Shown: positions 1-9,736 of the stretch, piece after piece
How the letters are laid out: each line of letters begins with the position of its first letter
How positions within the stretch are numbered: the first letter of the stretch is position 1
DNA from: CBDFGN01 sp965247065
GTDB lineage: Bacteria; Bacteroidota; Bacteroidia; Cytophagales; Cyclobacteriaceae
Assembly: GCA_965247065.1 (NCBI GenBank)
Contig: CBDFGN010000006.1
Location: forward strand, 4,650,001 to 4,714,000
DNA: 64,000 nucleotides
Reading direction: 5' to 3'
The notes under the pieces: model-generated
Databases searched by the model: none
What the model was told of the DNA's origin: nothing
The model's input: the letters and a program-made list of their open reading frames with translations, nothing else
Position numbers and translations under genes: made by a program

Positions 1-575
1 TTCAGGGTATCTGTATAGGCCACCATCTTCAACCCGCCAAAAATGGCGTAGACCGCGCCCACACCTCCTACCACCACAGCAGTTATCCAAAGACCCTGTT
101 GAGTAGTGACCCCAATCAGATCTGAGATCTCAAAAATGCTCTCGATATTGATGGCGCCAGTGTAAAGAACAAAGGGGAGCATGGTTGTTATGAAAGAAAC
201 GACCAACAGCAAATCTACTATGGTCCTGGTGAGGCCATCGAATCTCTTCTCCAAGAGTTCGGGTATTGTGGTCAGTCCCATCTTGAGATACCTGGGCATG
301 AAGTACAATGCACCAATTACCAGGGCTATTGCCGATGTGACCTCCCAAGTAATAATGATAGCGCCATTTTTGTAGGAGGAACCATTCATGCCGATCAGGT
401 GCTCGGTGGAGATATTGGTTAACAGCATGGATCCTGCAATGGTAATCCCGGTCAGACTCCGACCGCCCAAAAAGTAGCCGTCCTGGGTATTTAATTTGAG
501 ACGTCGTAATCGCCAGGTTGCGTAAGCAGCGACGAAACCTGTAAATGCCAAAAAAGATAAGAATTGCACCAACAT
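1..575 (-). CDS. Sodium:solute symporter (SSS/SglT-like), 3' end cut by window edge
   Basis: This is the N-terminal part (191 codons) of an SLC5/SSS-family sodium-coupled sugar or organic solute symporter in the inner membrane. The gene runs off the left window edge. Reading back from the ATG at 575 gives a hydrophobic first helix, then a GGRSLTG motif near residue 37 and TNISTEHLIG near residue 53, both typical of SglT/YidK-like members. At least three further membrane segments follow. It lies 88 bp downstream of the ABC permease on the same strand, so it may be a second uptake route of the same catabolic locus. The family is clear, the substrate is not. Confidence 0.85.
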   Translation of the reverse strand, partial: MLVQFLSFLAFTGFVAAYATWRLRRLKLNTQDGYFLGGRSLTGITIAGSMLLTNISTEHLIGMNGSSYKNGAIIITWEVTSAIALVIGALYFMPRYLKMGLTTIPELLEKRFDGLTRTIVDLLLVVSFITTMLPFVLYTGAINIESIFEISDLIGVTTQQGLWITAVVVGGVGAVYAIFGGLKMVAYTDTL

Positions 576-663
576 GGATCTGTTTTTTCGGTTTAAAGAA
601 TACTGGGTTGGGCGCTCATGGAAATAAGGGAATACTCCCTTGCACACCGAGTTTGTCGCATGT

Positions 664-1656
664 TCACTTTTTCATTCTGTGCTTCAAATTGTCGACCAGG
701 ACTGCCCCGATGATGATACCCCCAATGATTATTTCCTGGAAATAGGTTGGGACTCCCAAAATGACGCAGCCATTTCGCAAAACAGCAATTAACAAGGCTC
801 CCAAAATGGATCCGGAGGCGCTGCCTTCTCCACCCATCAACGAACCCCCGCCGATCACAACGGCAGCAATAATATCTAACTCCAAAGCCACCGCCGAAGT
901 GGGGTCACCTATGCTTAGATTGCCGTATTGCATGACCGCGGCTACCCCGGTGAACAATCCACACAGAGTATAAATTAGGATGCGGTTACTCCGGATGTTA
1001 ATGCCACAAAGGCGAGCTGTATTTTCATTCGACCCCAGGGCAAAAACGTGACGGCCAAATACGGTTTTACGCAGCACCACCATCAGCACTATCAGCAATA
1101 GTAGGGTTATCCAAATCCCGGGTGCAAAAACCAACCAGGACGGCTCCGGATTAATACTCATCAATTCCTGCATCCAATTATAAGGTGTTGCGATGGTTTG
1201 TTCATTGGCCAACCATTTAGCCATTCCCCTGGCAATTTGCATGGTTCCCAAGGTTACAATAAAGGGGACTATCTTAAATCTCGAGCTAACAAAACCCCCA
1301 AACCAACCGATAAATCCGCAGGCTGCAATCGCTGCCAAAAAAGGTCGGGAAAATCCCAGGTTTTCGGCATTTGGATCCCCTAAGACCAGGGCAATCACCA
1401 CGGTACCTAAAGCCACCTGCGAGCCTACACTCAGGTCAATACCCCGGGAGATGATAACCAAGGTCATTCCCAATGCCCCAATCCCAATGATGACTGCCTG
1501 AGTCAGGATGGTTTTGAAGTTGTAAAAAGAAAAGAAGGAGGGATAAAAATCTTCCTGATTGATCCCCAGAAGGCTGAAAAGAGCTATGACGAACAACAAA
1601 CCGAAGAAGGGGCCAAATTGGAAAACAAGAGATCTTAGGGTTGCATTCATATTCAA
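664..1656 (-). CDS. Sugar ABC transporter permease (RbsC family)
   Basis: A 330-residue inner-membrane permease of the BPD_transp_2 (ribose/xylose/inositol) type. It has about eight to ten hydrophobic segments and the family hallmark IGGGSLMGGEGS loop near residue 270. Length matches RbsC (about 320). It starts 7 bp after the stop of the ATPase gene, so the two are translationally linked, with the binding protein gene just upstream. It would form the homodimeric channel for the sugar or cyclitol captured by the lipoprotein encoded at 3272. The cargo cannot be read from the permease, but the neighbouring iolD and Gfo/Idh genes suggest an inositol-like or sugar-acid-like compound. Confidence 0.9.
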   Translation of the reverse strand: MNMNATLRSLVFQFGPFFGLLFVIALFSLLGINQEDFYPSFFSFYNFKTILTQAVIIGIGALGMTLVIISRGIDLSVGSQVALGTVVIALVLGDPNAENLGFSRPFLAAIAACGFIGWFGGFVSSRFKIVPFIVTLGTMQIARGMAKWLANEQTIATPYNWMQELMSINPEPSWLVFAPGIWITLLLLIVLMVVLRKTVFGRHVFALGSNENTARLCGINIRSNRILIYTLCGLFTGVAAVMQYGNLSIGDPTSAVALELDIIAAVVIGGGSLMGGEGSASGSILGALLIAVLRNGCVILGVPTYFQEIIIGGIIIGAVLVDNLKHRMKK

Positions 1657-1663
1657 AACGTAT

Positions 1664-3196
1664 TCAAACTAATTTCCGCGACTCTCCATTGGTCACGCGA
1701 CCGGAAGTGGCATACAACATAACCTCTTTCTCCTCCCAATCCTTTACGGCTTTCACCGGAGACATTGACCCACGGTGCATCACGGCCAATGTATCACAAA
1801 CCCCAAAGAGCTCCGGCAAATAAGAGCTGACCATAACAATGGATTTACCCTGCGCGGCTAATTCCTGGATGATGCGATAGATCTCCGCTTTGCTGCCCAC
1901 ATCAATGCCCCGGGTAGGCTCATCCAGGAAAAAAATATCGCTGTCGTGGTGCAGTAAGCGAGCGAAAGAGACCTTTTGTTGGTTGCCTCCGGACAGGTCG
2001 GCAATATCCTGGGTCGCATGTCGATATTTGAGGTTGAGCCGGTCAATATAATGCGCTGCTTCGTTTAGTTCTTCCCGGAGCTGGAGGAAACCCCAACGGC
2101 TGTATTTTTTCAATGACGAAAGAGTGATATTCGCAGCAATAGACATATTCAATGCCAGGCCTTCTTCTTTCCGATTCTCACTTAAGAAATCGAGGCCAAG
2201 AGCAAGTGCTTTAGAAGGTTTGATAAATGTTGCTTTCAGATCGGGATGATTGGAAATTGAGAACCTCCCCTCCTTAACCTCCTGCAACCCAAAGATGCCT
2301 CTGATTGCTTCAGAACGACCTGCCCCTATCAATCCGGCAATGCCCATAATCTCTCCTTTTCGAATGGAAAAAGAAAGGTCCTGCGGGACCGGCTCTGCAC
2401 TCAGCCCTTTTATCTCCAGCACAATATCACCAATCTCATGGGGAATTCCCGGGTACAATTCTTCCACCGACCTGCCCACCATATGTTCGATCAATTGTTC
2501 AATCTCTACCTTCGAAACCTTCCCGGTCCCTACCACCTCACCATCTCTTAAAACTGAATACCTGTCACCGATCTCTTTTATTTCCTCAAGGAAATGGCTC
2601 ACATACAAGATTGCCATTCCTTTTTCCTTCAGCTGGTGGATCACCCTGAACAAAGTTTGACTGTCCTCTCCGGAAAGGGAACTGGTTGGCTCGTCCATAA
2701 TTACCACCTTGGCATCACTGGCCAGGGCCCGGGCAATTTCAACCACCTGCTGCCGCCCGATGCTTAGTTCTCCCACTTTTGCCTTAGGGGACAAATCCCC
2801 ATGACCGAGCCAGTCCAGAATCTCCTTTATTTTTTCCCCTTGTGGACGAAGCCATCCCAGGGTTGCTTCTTCAATTCCCAAAAGGATATTTTCTTCGACC
2901 GAAAGATGCAAGGCCAGATTCAGCTCCTGGTAGATCATGGCAATACCTGCGGCCCTTCCCTCTGACGGGTGCCCCGGACTATAAGATTCTCCATTCAGCA
3001 TCATCTGACCTCCAGGCTCCGGTAAATAAACGCCGCTTAAGAGTTTCATCAAGGTGCTTTTGCCAGCTCCGTTTTCTCCAATAATGGCGTGAACCTCACC
3101 TCCATAAACTTGCATATCTACTTCCTGGAGGGCCTTGACCGGGCCAAAAGCCTTGCTGATTCCTTTCAAGGAGAGGATCGGAGTTTTTTTGTCCAT
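1664..3196 (-). CDS. Sugar ABC transporter ATP-binding protein (RbsA/MglA type, two NBDs)
   Basis: A 510-residue double nucleotide-binding-domain ATPase energising the RbsC-like permease. The first domain has an intact Walker A (GENGAGKS, about residues 40-47), a signature-like LSIGRQQ near 143 and Walker B VIMDEPTSS near 164. The second domain has the usual degenerate P-loop (GLIGAGRSE near 293) but a good LSGGNQQK signature near 402. That asymmetry and the length of about 500 residues are standard for carbohydrate uptake class 2 ABC ATPases. The gene is 75 bp downstream of the substrate-binding protein gene and 7 bp upstream of the permease gene. Confidence 0.93.
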   Translation of the reverse strand: MDKKTPILSLKGISKAFGPVKALQEVDMQVYGGEVHAIIGENGAGKSTLMKLLSGVYLPEPGGQMMLNGESYSPGHPSEGRAAGIAMIYQELNLALHLSVEENILLGIEEATLGWLRPQGEKIKEILDWLGHGDLSPKAKVGELSIGRQQVVEIARALASDAKVVIMDEPTSSLSGEDSQTLFRVIHQLKEKGMAILYVSHFLEEIKEIGDRYSVLRDGEVVGTGKVSKVEIEQLIEHMVGRSVEELYPGIPHEIGDIVLEIKGLSAEPVPQDLSFSIRKGEIMGIAGLIGAGRSEAIRGIFGLQEVKEGRFSISNHPDLKATFIKPSKALALGLDFLSENRKEEGLALNMSIAANITLSSLKKYSRWGFLQLREELNEAAHYIDRLNLKYRHATQDIADLSGGNQQKVSFARLLHHDSDIFFLDEPTRGIDVGSKAEIYRIIQELAAQGKSIVMVSSYLPELFGVCDTLAVMHRGSMSPVKAVKDWEEKEVMLYATSGRVTNGESRKLV

Positions 3197-3271
3197 TGGT
3201 TCCCTATGTGTCTATTCTCCGGTTAAAGCCTGCTGAATCTCAATTGACCTATGGATTGTCGGGTAAGCCTC

Positions 3272-4264
3272 CTATTCCTCCAACCATTGCTTGACCGGGG
3301 GTTTTAGCAAAAGTTGCATTTCCTCCTGGTCCATGTTTTCCGGTGTTATCATATAAACACCGGTTTCAATCCTTTCATCAACCTTTTCACCCCTAACATG
3401 CTGAACAGCGGTTTTCACTGCCAGATACCCCATCCCAAAGGGATCTTGCAGGGCCAAGCCCTGAATTTCTTCCTTTTTCAAACCATCTACCAAGCCCGTA
3501 TTGGCATCAAAACCCACAAATTTGATTTGTTTTTCTTTCCCGGCAATCTGCAGCGCCCGCAAGACGGCCTGAGTGGTTGGCTCACTTGGACAAAAAATAC
3601 TATCGATTTCGCTAAATCGGTTAAGTAAATTTTGAGATACTTGAAGTGCTTTTTCTACACTCACCCCGCCATATTGATTGGTGGATATTAGATCCACATC
3701 TGGCATGATCTCCTTAATGCGATCCAAGAAGCCTTCCTCCCGCTCACTGGTGCTGGCAGAGCCTTCGTTGTGGCGAAGCATTATTACCTTATTCCCTTCT
3801 AAAATTTCCACCAACCTATCAGCACATAATTGTCCACCCTTATAATTGTTGGTGGCTACGAAACTGATATAATCATTGGATTCCAAACCGGAGTCAAAAA
3901 TGATTACCGGAATTCCGGCCCTACCCGCGTCCCGTACTACCTTTACCATGCTACGGGAATCTGAAGGTGCCAACACGATAGCGTCCATATTTCGACTGAT
4001 AAAATTCTGGACAATAGAAACCTGTTGCTGCCGATCCGTTTCTTTGGGCGCCCCTTGCCAATCGATAGACACTTCCAGTTCGTGGGCTGCCTTCATCACA
4101 CCACCATGGACGTTGCGCCAGAATACGTTGTTCGTACTCTTTGGAACCACCGTGATACGGAGCGTCTTAGAACCACTTTCGGATCCAGGATCGGAGCATC
4201 CCCAGGAGATAGATAGGAAGATTGGGCCCAAGAGAATACATGAGTATCGAATCAATGACCACAT
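3272..4264 (-). CDS. Sugar ABC substrate-binding lipoprotein (LacI/RbsB-like)
   Basis: A periplasmic binding protein of the Peripla_BP_4 (ribose-binding) type that delivers substrate to the permease/ATPase pair downstream. I chose the ATG at 4264 because it gives a clean signal with a lipobox ending SISWGC, so the protein would be a lipoprotein of about 330 residues. The frame stays open to an ATG at 4372, which would overlap the aldolase gene by 20 bp and add 36 residues ahead of the signal; a GGAG lies directly against that ATG, too close to be convincing. Typical motifs are seen: LAPSDS, NNYKGG near the hinge, and FVGFDAN toward the C terminus. Confidence 0.9.
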   Translation of the reverse strand: MWSLIRYSCILLGPIFLSISWGCSDPGSESGSKTLRITVVPKSTNNVFWRNVHGGVMKAAHELEVSIDWQGAPKETDRQQQVSIVQNFISRNMDAIVLAPSDSRSMVKVVRDAGRAGIPVIIFDSGLESNDYISFVATNNYKGGQLCADRLVEILEGNKVIMLRHNEGSASTSEREEGFLDRIKEIMPDVDLISTNQYGGVSVEKALQVSQNLLNRFSEIDSIFCPSEPTTQAVLRALQIAGKEKQIKFVGFDANTGLVDGLKKEEIQGLALQDPFGMGYLAVKTAVQHVRGEKVDERIETGVYMITPENMDQEEMQLLLKPPVKQWLEE

Positions 4265-4352
4265 GAGTTTTGAAGTAATGTCTTTTGGGAGATGCCTGAA
4301 GACGCCTGGAAAAGCATGTTTAATAGGCACCCCAATGGCTAGAGGGAATCGT

Positions 4353-5147
4353 CTAGTAAGGTGCGGCTTCATCTCCTTGCTCTGGTTTTTCCTGTCTTAG
4401 AGACTGTATAATGCTATTTGCCGCACTGGCCAATAAAGTTGAATCAGTTTTCACGGTAACGAATTGCCACCCTTTATCAATCATTTTATTGGCATATTCG
4501 CTCGAATTGGTGTGCAGTCCGGCTACAATCCCTTGCCGTTGGGCCGCGGCGAGGATCTGGTCCTGGGCAGCGACCAAGTCAGGCTCAGTAACGTCGACTC
4601 GCTGAGTTCCTCCAAGAGAAAGCGATAAATCCCCCGGACCAACGTAAACCCCGTCCAGGCCAGGGGTATTGCAGATATCGTCCAGGTTGGACATCGCCTC
4701 CCTGGTTTCCACCATGGCCAAGGTAAGGATGTTGTGATTGGCTTCGGCTGCGTAATCAGCTCCTCCATAAATTCGGGCACGAGTCGGACCCAGGCTGCGA
4801 TTGCCTTCAGGATGGTAACGGCAAGCCTGGACAAACCTTCTGCACTCTTCTCCTGAGTTAACCATCGGGCATATAACTCCATAAGCTCCGGCATCGAGCA
4901 GTCGCATCATCCAAGCCGGATCGTTCAGTGGAACCCGGACCAGGGGAACCACGTTTGTGGTCGAAATTGCCTGCAGCATCGTAAGGGCAGTCGATATGTC
5001 GTGGAACCCGTGCTGAAAATCAATTGTCAGGCTATCATACCCTTGGTGAGCCATGACCTCCGCCGACCACGAACTGGGAATATGTAACCAGCCGTTTAAT
5101 GCAGATTGTCCTTTTTCCCAAATTTTGATTAATCGGTTTTCCCTCAT
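4353..5147 (-). CDS. HpcH/HpaI-family aldolase
   Basis: A 264-residue class II, metal-dependent aldolase of the HpcH/HpaI family, which cleaves 2-keto-hydroxy acids to pyruvate plus an aldehyde. Characteristic features are DFQHG near residue 44, the RVPLND strand, AMVETREAM with the metal-ligand Glu, and GLDGVYVGPGDLSLSLG with the metal-ligand Asp. Family members are about 250-265 residues. It lies between an oxidoreductase and the sugar-binding lipoprotein genes on the same strand, so it may perform the terminal retro-aldol step of this locus, in the position occupied by IolJ in the classical inositol pathway. The exact substrate is inference. Confidence 0.88.
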   Translation of the reverse strand: MRENRLIKIWEKGQSALNGWLHIPSSWSAEVMAHQGYDSLTIDFQHGFHDISTALTMLQAISTTNVVPLVRVPLNDPAWMMRLLDAGAYGVICPMVNSGEECRRFVQACRYHPEGNRSLGPTRARIYGGADYAAEANHNILTLAMVETREAMSNLDDICNTPGLDGVYVGPGDLSLSLGGTQRVDVTEPDLVAAQDQILAAAQRQGIVAGLHTNSSEYANKMIDKGWQFVTVKTDSTLLASAANSIIQSLRQEKPEQGDEAAPY

Positions 5148-5224
5148 CTATTTTGGTGTTCTGGGGTTGCTTTTAAATTTCTCAACGGCCTAATCTACCA
5201 GCTTTTTGAAACGATTGCCAGGGA

Positions 5225-6238
5225 TCATGTCTTCAAGGCCTTTCTAGTATATAAATCAGGCGTCTCAGCGATTTGGACATCCACGGGCTGCCCGGAAACT
5301 GCTGACTCGATGCAGGTTTGGGCTACCATCATCGAAACATAGCCGTCCCAGGCGCTGGGACCAGTTGGCGTTCCATTAACGAATGATCGGACCCAGGCCT
5401 TGACCTGGTTAAGGTAAGCCGTTTCAAATCGTTCAAGCCAGTCTTTGTGGATTTGTGGCCGTTCATCTGCCACATACCCGTATGTTTTAGTCTGAACAGA
5501 ACCAAGTTGCCCTGTCCCTTTGACTTCTACCTCATAACCGTAGTTTGATTCGACATTGCGGTCAATAACACCTAAGCCGCCATCGCGAAAATATAGTTGA
5601 ACCATGGCATGGCGGACCGTATCGGACTCCGCGTGCGCATTCGGAATATAGCTGGCATTGACCCGTTGGATCTCGTCCTCCATCAGCCATCGCCCTGAGT
5701 GCACATCGTGAACAACAGAATTGATCATCAACCAGTCCAGGGTACGTGGCAAAGTGTCCAGCAGTGTATTATGGATTCCGCGAAAGACAAGCATGCCGCC
5801 GATGTCACCGCTCTCACAGGCCTGCTTAACCAGTTGGTGCTCGGGATCATATTCCCTCATGAATCCCAGTTGCAGCAACCGTTGGCCATTGGCCACTTCA
5901 GCATCTATTACTTTGGTTGCTTGCTCCACAGTTACAGCCAATGGCTTTTCACAAAGTACAGGTTTGCCTGCTTTGATACACTCCAGGCTTAGCTCGGAAT
6001 GCACATGGTCCGGGGCCGCGATCAGGATCGCGTCAACATCTGGGGAGGCGATAAGAGAATTCGCATCGGAGTAGACAGCCACGTCATTGCTCTCAGCCGC
6101 GACCTGCTTAGCCCGCTGGCTGTCCGGGTCCATTAGGGCCACCACATTGGCTCCGTTCACCCGATGGGCGAGATTCCGGGCATGGCGGCCACCCATGCCT
6201 CCGGTGCCAATGATTCCGATATTAACATTTGAACCCAT
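5225..6238 (-). CDS. Gfo/Idh/MocA oxidoreductase (inositol 2-dehydrogenase-like)
   Basis: A 337-residue cytoplasmic NAD(P)-dependent oxidoreductase. The N-terminal Rossmann motif GIIGTGGMGGRHARNL (residues 8-23), AAPDHVHSE, and the signature CEKPLA near residue 97 place it in the Gfo/Idh/MocA family. The length fits inositol 2-dehydrogenase (about 340). It starts 21 bp after the iolD stop codon, and an IolG-like dehydrogenase next to IolD is the main reason to suspect inositol-type chemistry, because IolG makes the 2-keto-inositol that feeds the pathway. The family is broad (glucose-fructose, rhizopine and scyllo-inositol dehydrogenases), so a specific activity is not assigned. Confidence 0.87.
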   Translation of the reverse strand: MGSNVNIGIIGTGGMGGRHARNLAHRVNGANVVALMDPDSQRAKQVAAESNDVAVYSDANSLIASPDVDAILIAAPDHVHSELSLECIKAGKPVLCEKPLAVTVEQATKVIDAEVANGQRLLQLGFMREYDPEHQLVKQACESGDIGGMLVFRGIHNTLLDTLPRTLDWLMINSVVHDVHSGRWLMEDEIQRVNASYIPNAHAESDTVRHAMVQLYFRDGGLGVIDRNVESNYGYEVEVKGTGQLGSVQTKTYGYVADERPQIHKDWLERFETAYLNQVKAWVRSFVNGTPTGPSAWDGYVSMMVAQTCIESAVSGQPVDVQIAETPDLYTRKALKT

Positions 6239-6259
6239 GACCGAACCCAGCTGTTCCAG

Positions 6260-8155
6260 CTAAAAGTAGAATCGTTGATCCTTTCGACCGGCTTCACGAG
6301 CCGCTACCAAATCCTGGGTCTTGGGATCATTGGTGACTTCAGCTCCAATTACTTCCCACCAAATACCGGAATCGGGTGTATAGCGATACTTTTCAGTATG
6401 CACTACGATCATGCAAGAGCGTGTTTCGGCCCGGGCTTCAGCAATCGCCTGACGGATTTCTGCTTCGTCAGTGGCCAGGCAGCCACACAATCCAATACTT
6501 TCCGCATTTTTGACATAGTCGATTTGGGTGAATTGACCGTTGTCCTGAAGGCTTGTTTCAGGGTCACGGATCTTGAATTCATTTCCAAGGCTATGTCCAA
6601 CCAACGCCTTTTGATGTCCATGGATGGATTGATATCCGTAATTTACGATAAGCACTATAATGAGCTTGGTTCTTTCCTGAACGGCTGTTACCAGTTCCAT
6701 AGGATGCATCTGATAGTTGCCATCTCCCAGCAAAACGAACACTTCACCTCCCTCCTGGGCCATGCGGGCCCCAATGCCAGCCGGGATATCGTATCCCATG
6801 CATGAATTTCCGAATTCCAGGTGGAGGGTACGCCCATTACTGGAGTCGAACAATTTGGTCAGATCGGCTGGAATTGTTCCTGCGGCGGCTACCAGGGTAT
6901 CGCCGGATTCCATCATGCCATTAACGATGCTCACGACATGACCCTGGTTGATGGTTTCGCCGGGGTGTTGCACGTTCACCTCAGTGGCTACAAGATCATT
7001 CCACTTCTGCTTCTGCGCAGAAACCTCCTCAACATAGTCGAGGTGTGGCTGTACACCAGCACTTTCCGCAGCATTGATTAAGGCGCGCAATCCCTCCCGG
7101 GCATCTCCCATGATCGGCATTGCACCCAGTTTGAAGGCGTCAAGCCCGGCAACATTAATGCTTACAAATTTGACGTCAGGATTTTGGAAGGCTGAATTGG
7201 ATCCGGTAACAAAATCGGCCAACCGGGTACCAATACAAAAGACAAGATCGGCCTTCTTGCTGAAATGGGCCGCAGCCTGGTTGCCGGTAACTCCCGTACC
7301 GCCGACCAGAAGATCGGAATCATTTCGGATGGCCCCTTTTCCTGCGTGGGTTTCTGCCACTGAAATGCCAAACCTTTCAGCAAAAGTCGCCAGTTCGTCC
7401 CAGGCCTCGGAGTAGTGGACGCCACCTCCGGCAATTATGTGGGGCCGCCTGGCCTCTTTCAAAAGTTTAACTGCTTCCTCTATCCTCAGCGCATCCGGCT
7501 GGCGTCGCTCAATCCGCCAAAGACGCTTCTCAAAGAAATTTACGGGATAATCAAAAGCATAACCCTGGATATCCTGGGGAAGAGCCACGGTAACTGCCCC
7601 GGTTTCCGCTGGGTCGGTAAGATTACGCATAGCCTCCGGTAAGGAGAACAGGATTTGTTCGGGGCGGGTGATTCGATCATAGAATCGACTTACGACCCGG
7701 AAGCAATCGGTTACGCTCATATCCATGGAATTCGGATGGTCCAGACCCTGTAACACCTGTCCCTGGAAGCGAGATGCGTAATAGTCAGACGGCAAAAGCA
7801 GCACTGGTAGCCGATTGATAGTGGCAGTGGAAGCTCCAGTAATCATATTGGTTGCTCCCGGACCGATAGACGTGGTGCAGGCCATAGTTGCCAGGCGCCG
7901 ATTTGCCCGGGCAAACCCACTCGCCGCATGAACCATGGATTGTTCATTGCAGGGCTTGTAAAAAGGCAAGTCCTGACCATACTCCACCAAGGCCTGGCTC
8001 AATCCGGACACATTGCCATGTCCCAGGATGCCCCACATTCCTTGAATGAAGCGTCTTTCAATCCCATCACGTTCGCTGTACTGCGCCTGAAGGAACTTCA
8101 CAATCGCCTGGCCAAGTGTAAGTCGAATGGTTTCTTGAGCTGTGAAAAAATTCAT
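6260..8155 (-). CDS. iolD: 3D-(3,5/4)-trihydroxycyclohexane-1,2-dione hydrolase
   Basis: A 631-residue thiamine diphosphate enzyme matching IolD in length (about 637 in Bacillus subtilis) and layout. IolD opens the six-membered ring of the trihydroxycyclohexane-dione intermediate of myo-inositol catabolism. The pyrimidine-binding domain has the catalytic Glu in CNEQSMVHAASG, followed by ACTTSIGPGATNM, a characteristic IolD stretch. The C-terminal ThDP motif is GDGNYQMHPMELVTA with NYGYQSIHGHQ about 25 residues later. The gene sits between an aldehyde dehydrogenase (45 bp) and an IolG-like dehydrogenase (21 bp). No IolE dehydratase, IolB isomerase or IolC kinase is present in the window, so they are elsewhere or replaced. 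Confidence 0.9.
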   Translation of the reverse strand: MNFFTAQETIRLTLGQAIVKFLQAQYSERDGIERRFIQGMWGILGHGNVSGLSQALVEYGQDLPFYKPCNEQSMVHAASGFARANRRLATMACTTSIGPGATNMITGASTATINRLPVLLLPSDYYASRFQGQVLQGLDHPNSMDMSVTDCFRVVSRFYDRITRPEQILFSLPEAMRNLTDPAETGAVTVALPQDIQGYAFDYPVNFFEKRLWRIERRQPDALRIEEAVKLLKEARRPHIIAGGGVHYSEAWDELATFAERFGISVAETHAGKGAIRNDSDLLVGGTGVTGNQAAAHFSKKADLVFCIGTRLADFVTGSNSAFQNPDVKFVSINVAGLDAFKLGAMPIMGDAREGLRALINAAESAGVQPHLDYVEEVSAQKQKWNDLVATEVNVQHPGETINQGHVVSIVNGMMESGDTLVAAAGTIPADLTKLFDSSNGRTLHLEFGNSCMGYDIPAGIGARMAQEGGEVFVLLGDGNYQMHPMELVTAVQERTKLIIVLIVNYGYQSIHGHQKALVGHSLGNEFKIRDPETSLQDNGQFTQIDYVKNAESIGLCGCLATDEAEIRQAIAEARAETRSCMIVVHTEKYRYTPDSGIWWEVIGAEVTNDPKTQDLVAAREAGRKDQRFYF

Positions 8156-8200
8156 TTTATGATTAATTTGTTAGAAGTGAATTCTAATCGGTAGTATTAC

Positions 8201-9622
8201 CTATTCCAAGCCATGGATTACTATTGTTTTGGCCTCGGTCATTGATTCAACGGCATACCTGGGACCTTCTTTGCCGATCCCGCTGTCCTTCAGTCCTCCG
8301 TACGGCATGAAATCTGCTCTCCACAGGGGAGTCCAGTTGATGTGCAGATTACCGGCCTCGACATATTTGGCGAAACGCATGGCGTTGGTAACATCTTTGG
8401 TGAATATTCCAGCCGCTAACCCGTAGTTGCTATGGTTTGCCAGTTCAATAGCTTCGTCCACGGTTTCTACCGACGTGGTGGACACCGCGGGACCAAAAAC
8501 TTCATCCTGAAAAACACGCATTCCAGGCTTAACATCAGCCAGGATTGTGGGCGTAACTGTTGCTCCCTCCCGATCACCGCCGGTTACCAGTTCCGCACCA
8601 TCCGAAACGGCTTCCTGGATCCAAGACTCTACCCTTTCCACCTCAATTGGTGAGATCATGGCACTAAGCTTCGATTCCTCTTCGAGGGGAGGGCCTATTT
8701 TAATCGATTCCACGATGGGTTTGAGCGCGTCCATAAAGTCCGCATAAACCTTACTATGGATGATAATGCGCTGCAAAGAAATGCAGACCTGACCGGCATT
8801 CACGTAACCTGCCACTGAAGCGGCTTGGGCGGCTTGTTCCAGATCGGCATCAGGCAGCACGATCATGGGGCAATTGGATCCGAGTTCCAGCGACAGTCGC
8901 TTGATCCCTGCCACCCTGGTAAGCGTTTCGCCCACTTCTTTACTTCCGGTGAAGGAGATTTTTCGTACCCTCGAATCCGAGCATAAGATTGGGCCCAGCT
9001 TGGAGCCACTGCCGGTAACGGTCTGAATACCCAGTTCTGGCAATCCAGCTTCCAGAAGTAATTCGGTCAACCGCAGTGCAATCAGCGGAGTTTGAGTGGC
9101 TGGCTTCAAAATAACCGAATTGCCTGCTGCGAGCGCCGGACCAATTTTCTGTAACACCAGGTAAAAAGGGTAGTTAAAGGGCGATATCGCCAATACGATC
9201 CCGCAGGGAACACGCATTACAAAGCCAAGCTTACCTCTTGTATCCATGTTGGCATCGAGGGGCAAATACTCGCCTCGCAACTGAGTTCCCTCAAAGGCCG
9301 AAAGGCGCAAGAGCTCGACGCATCGTTTAACAGTACCACGTGCCTCGGTGACTGGTTTACCCACTTCGGTTGCAATCAGTTGAGCCAATTCTTCCGTGTT
9401 TTCAGCGACCAATTCCGCAGTTCGTACCAGGATTTGGCCACGCTCAAATGCCGCCAAAGCGGCCATCACCTTAGCTCCTTTTTCCGCCGCGACCAGTGCA
9501 GCCTCCAACTGATCGGGAGTGGCAGCCGGCACCGTGTCAACGACCTCTCCCGAATAAGGGGTAATTACTTCTATTGCTTCTGGTGAATGCACCCATTCAC
9601 CACCTATATACATTTGTTTCAT
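8201..9622 (-). CDS. NAD(P)-dependent aldehyde dehydrogenase
   Basis: A 473-residue aldehyde dehydrogenase superfamily enzyme oxidising an aldehyde to an acid or acyl product. It shows the SPFNYPF coenzyme-binding strand, FTGSKEVG, the general-base Glu in LSLELGSN and the nucleophilic Cys in NAGQVCIS. The sequence is closer in style to lactaldehyde or non-phosphorylating glyceraldehyde-3-phosphate dehydrogenases than to IolA, because the methylmalonate-semialdehyde motifs are not apparent. It is in line with the iolD/Gfo genes (45 bp gap) and could oxidise the aldehyde released by the HpcH/HpaI aldolase. The substrate is inferred from context only. Confidence 0.9.
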   Translation of the reverse strand: MKQMYIGGEWVHSPEAIEVITPYSGEVVDTVPAATPDQLEAALVAAEKGAKVMAALAAFERGQILVRTAELVAENTEELAQLIATEVGKPVTEARGTVKRCVELLRLSAFEGTQLRGEYLPLDANMDTRGKLGFVMRVPCGIVLAISPFNYPFYLVLQKIGPALAAGNSVILKPATQTPLIALRLTELLLEAGLPELGIQTVTGSGSKLGPILCSDSRVRKISFTGSKEVGETLTRVAGIKRLSLELGSNCPMIVLPDADLEQAAQAASVAGYVNAGQVCISLQRIIIHSKVYADFMDALKPIVESIKIGPPLEEESKLSAMISPIEVERVESWIQEAVSDGAELVTGGDREGATVTPTILADVKPGMRVFQDEVFGPAVSTTSVETVDEAIELANHSNYGLAAGIFTKDVTNAMRFAKYVEAGNLHINWTPLWRADFMPYGGLKDSGIGKEGPRYAVESMTEAKTIVIHGLE

Positions 9623-9736
9623 CGTTCAATGACCAATTTAGGGTTTCCCGTCATTCGGCGCTACTTAATTTCGTTTTCACCCTGTTTCGTTCCATTCTGC
9701 GCTGACTGAGCCTCAGCTTCAACAGATCCTCATTGC

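Noticed and set aside
4523..4894. A 123-codon minus-strand open frame inside the HpcH/HpaI aldolase gene
   Set aside because: The aldolase frame carries all family motifs and the alternative frame shows no domain. It is a shadow.
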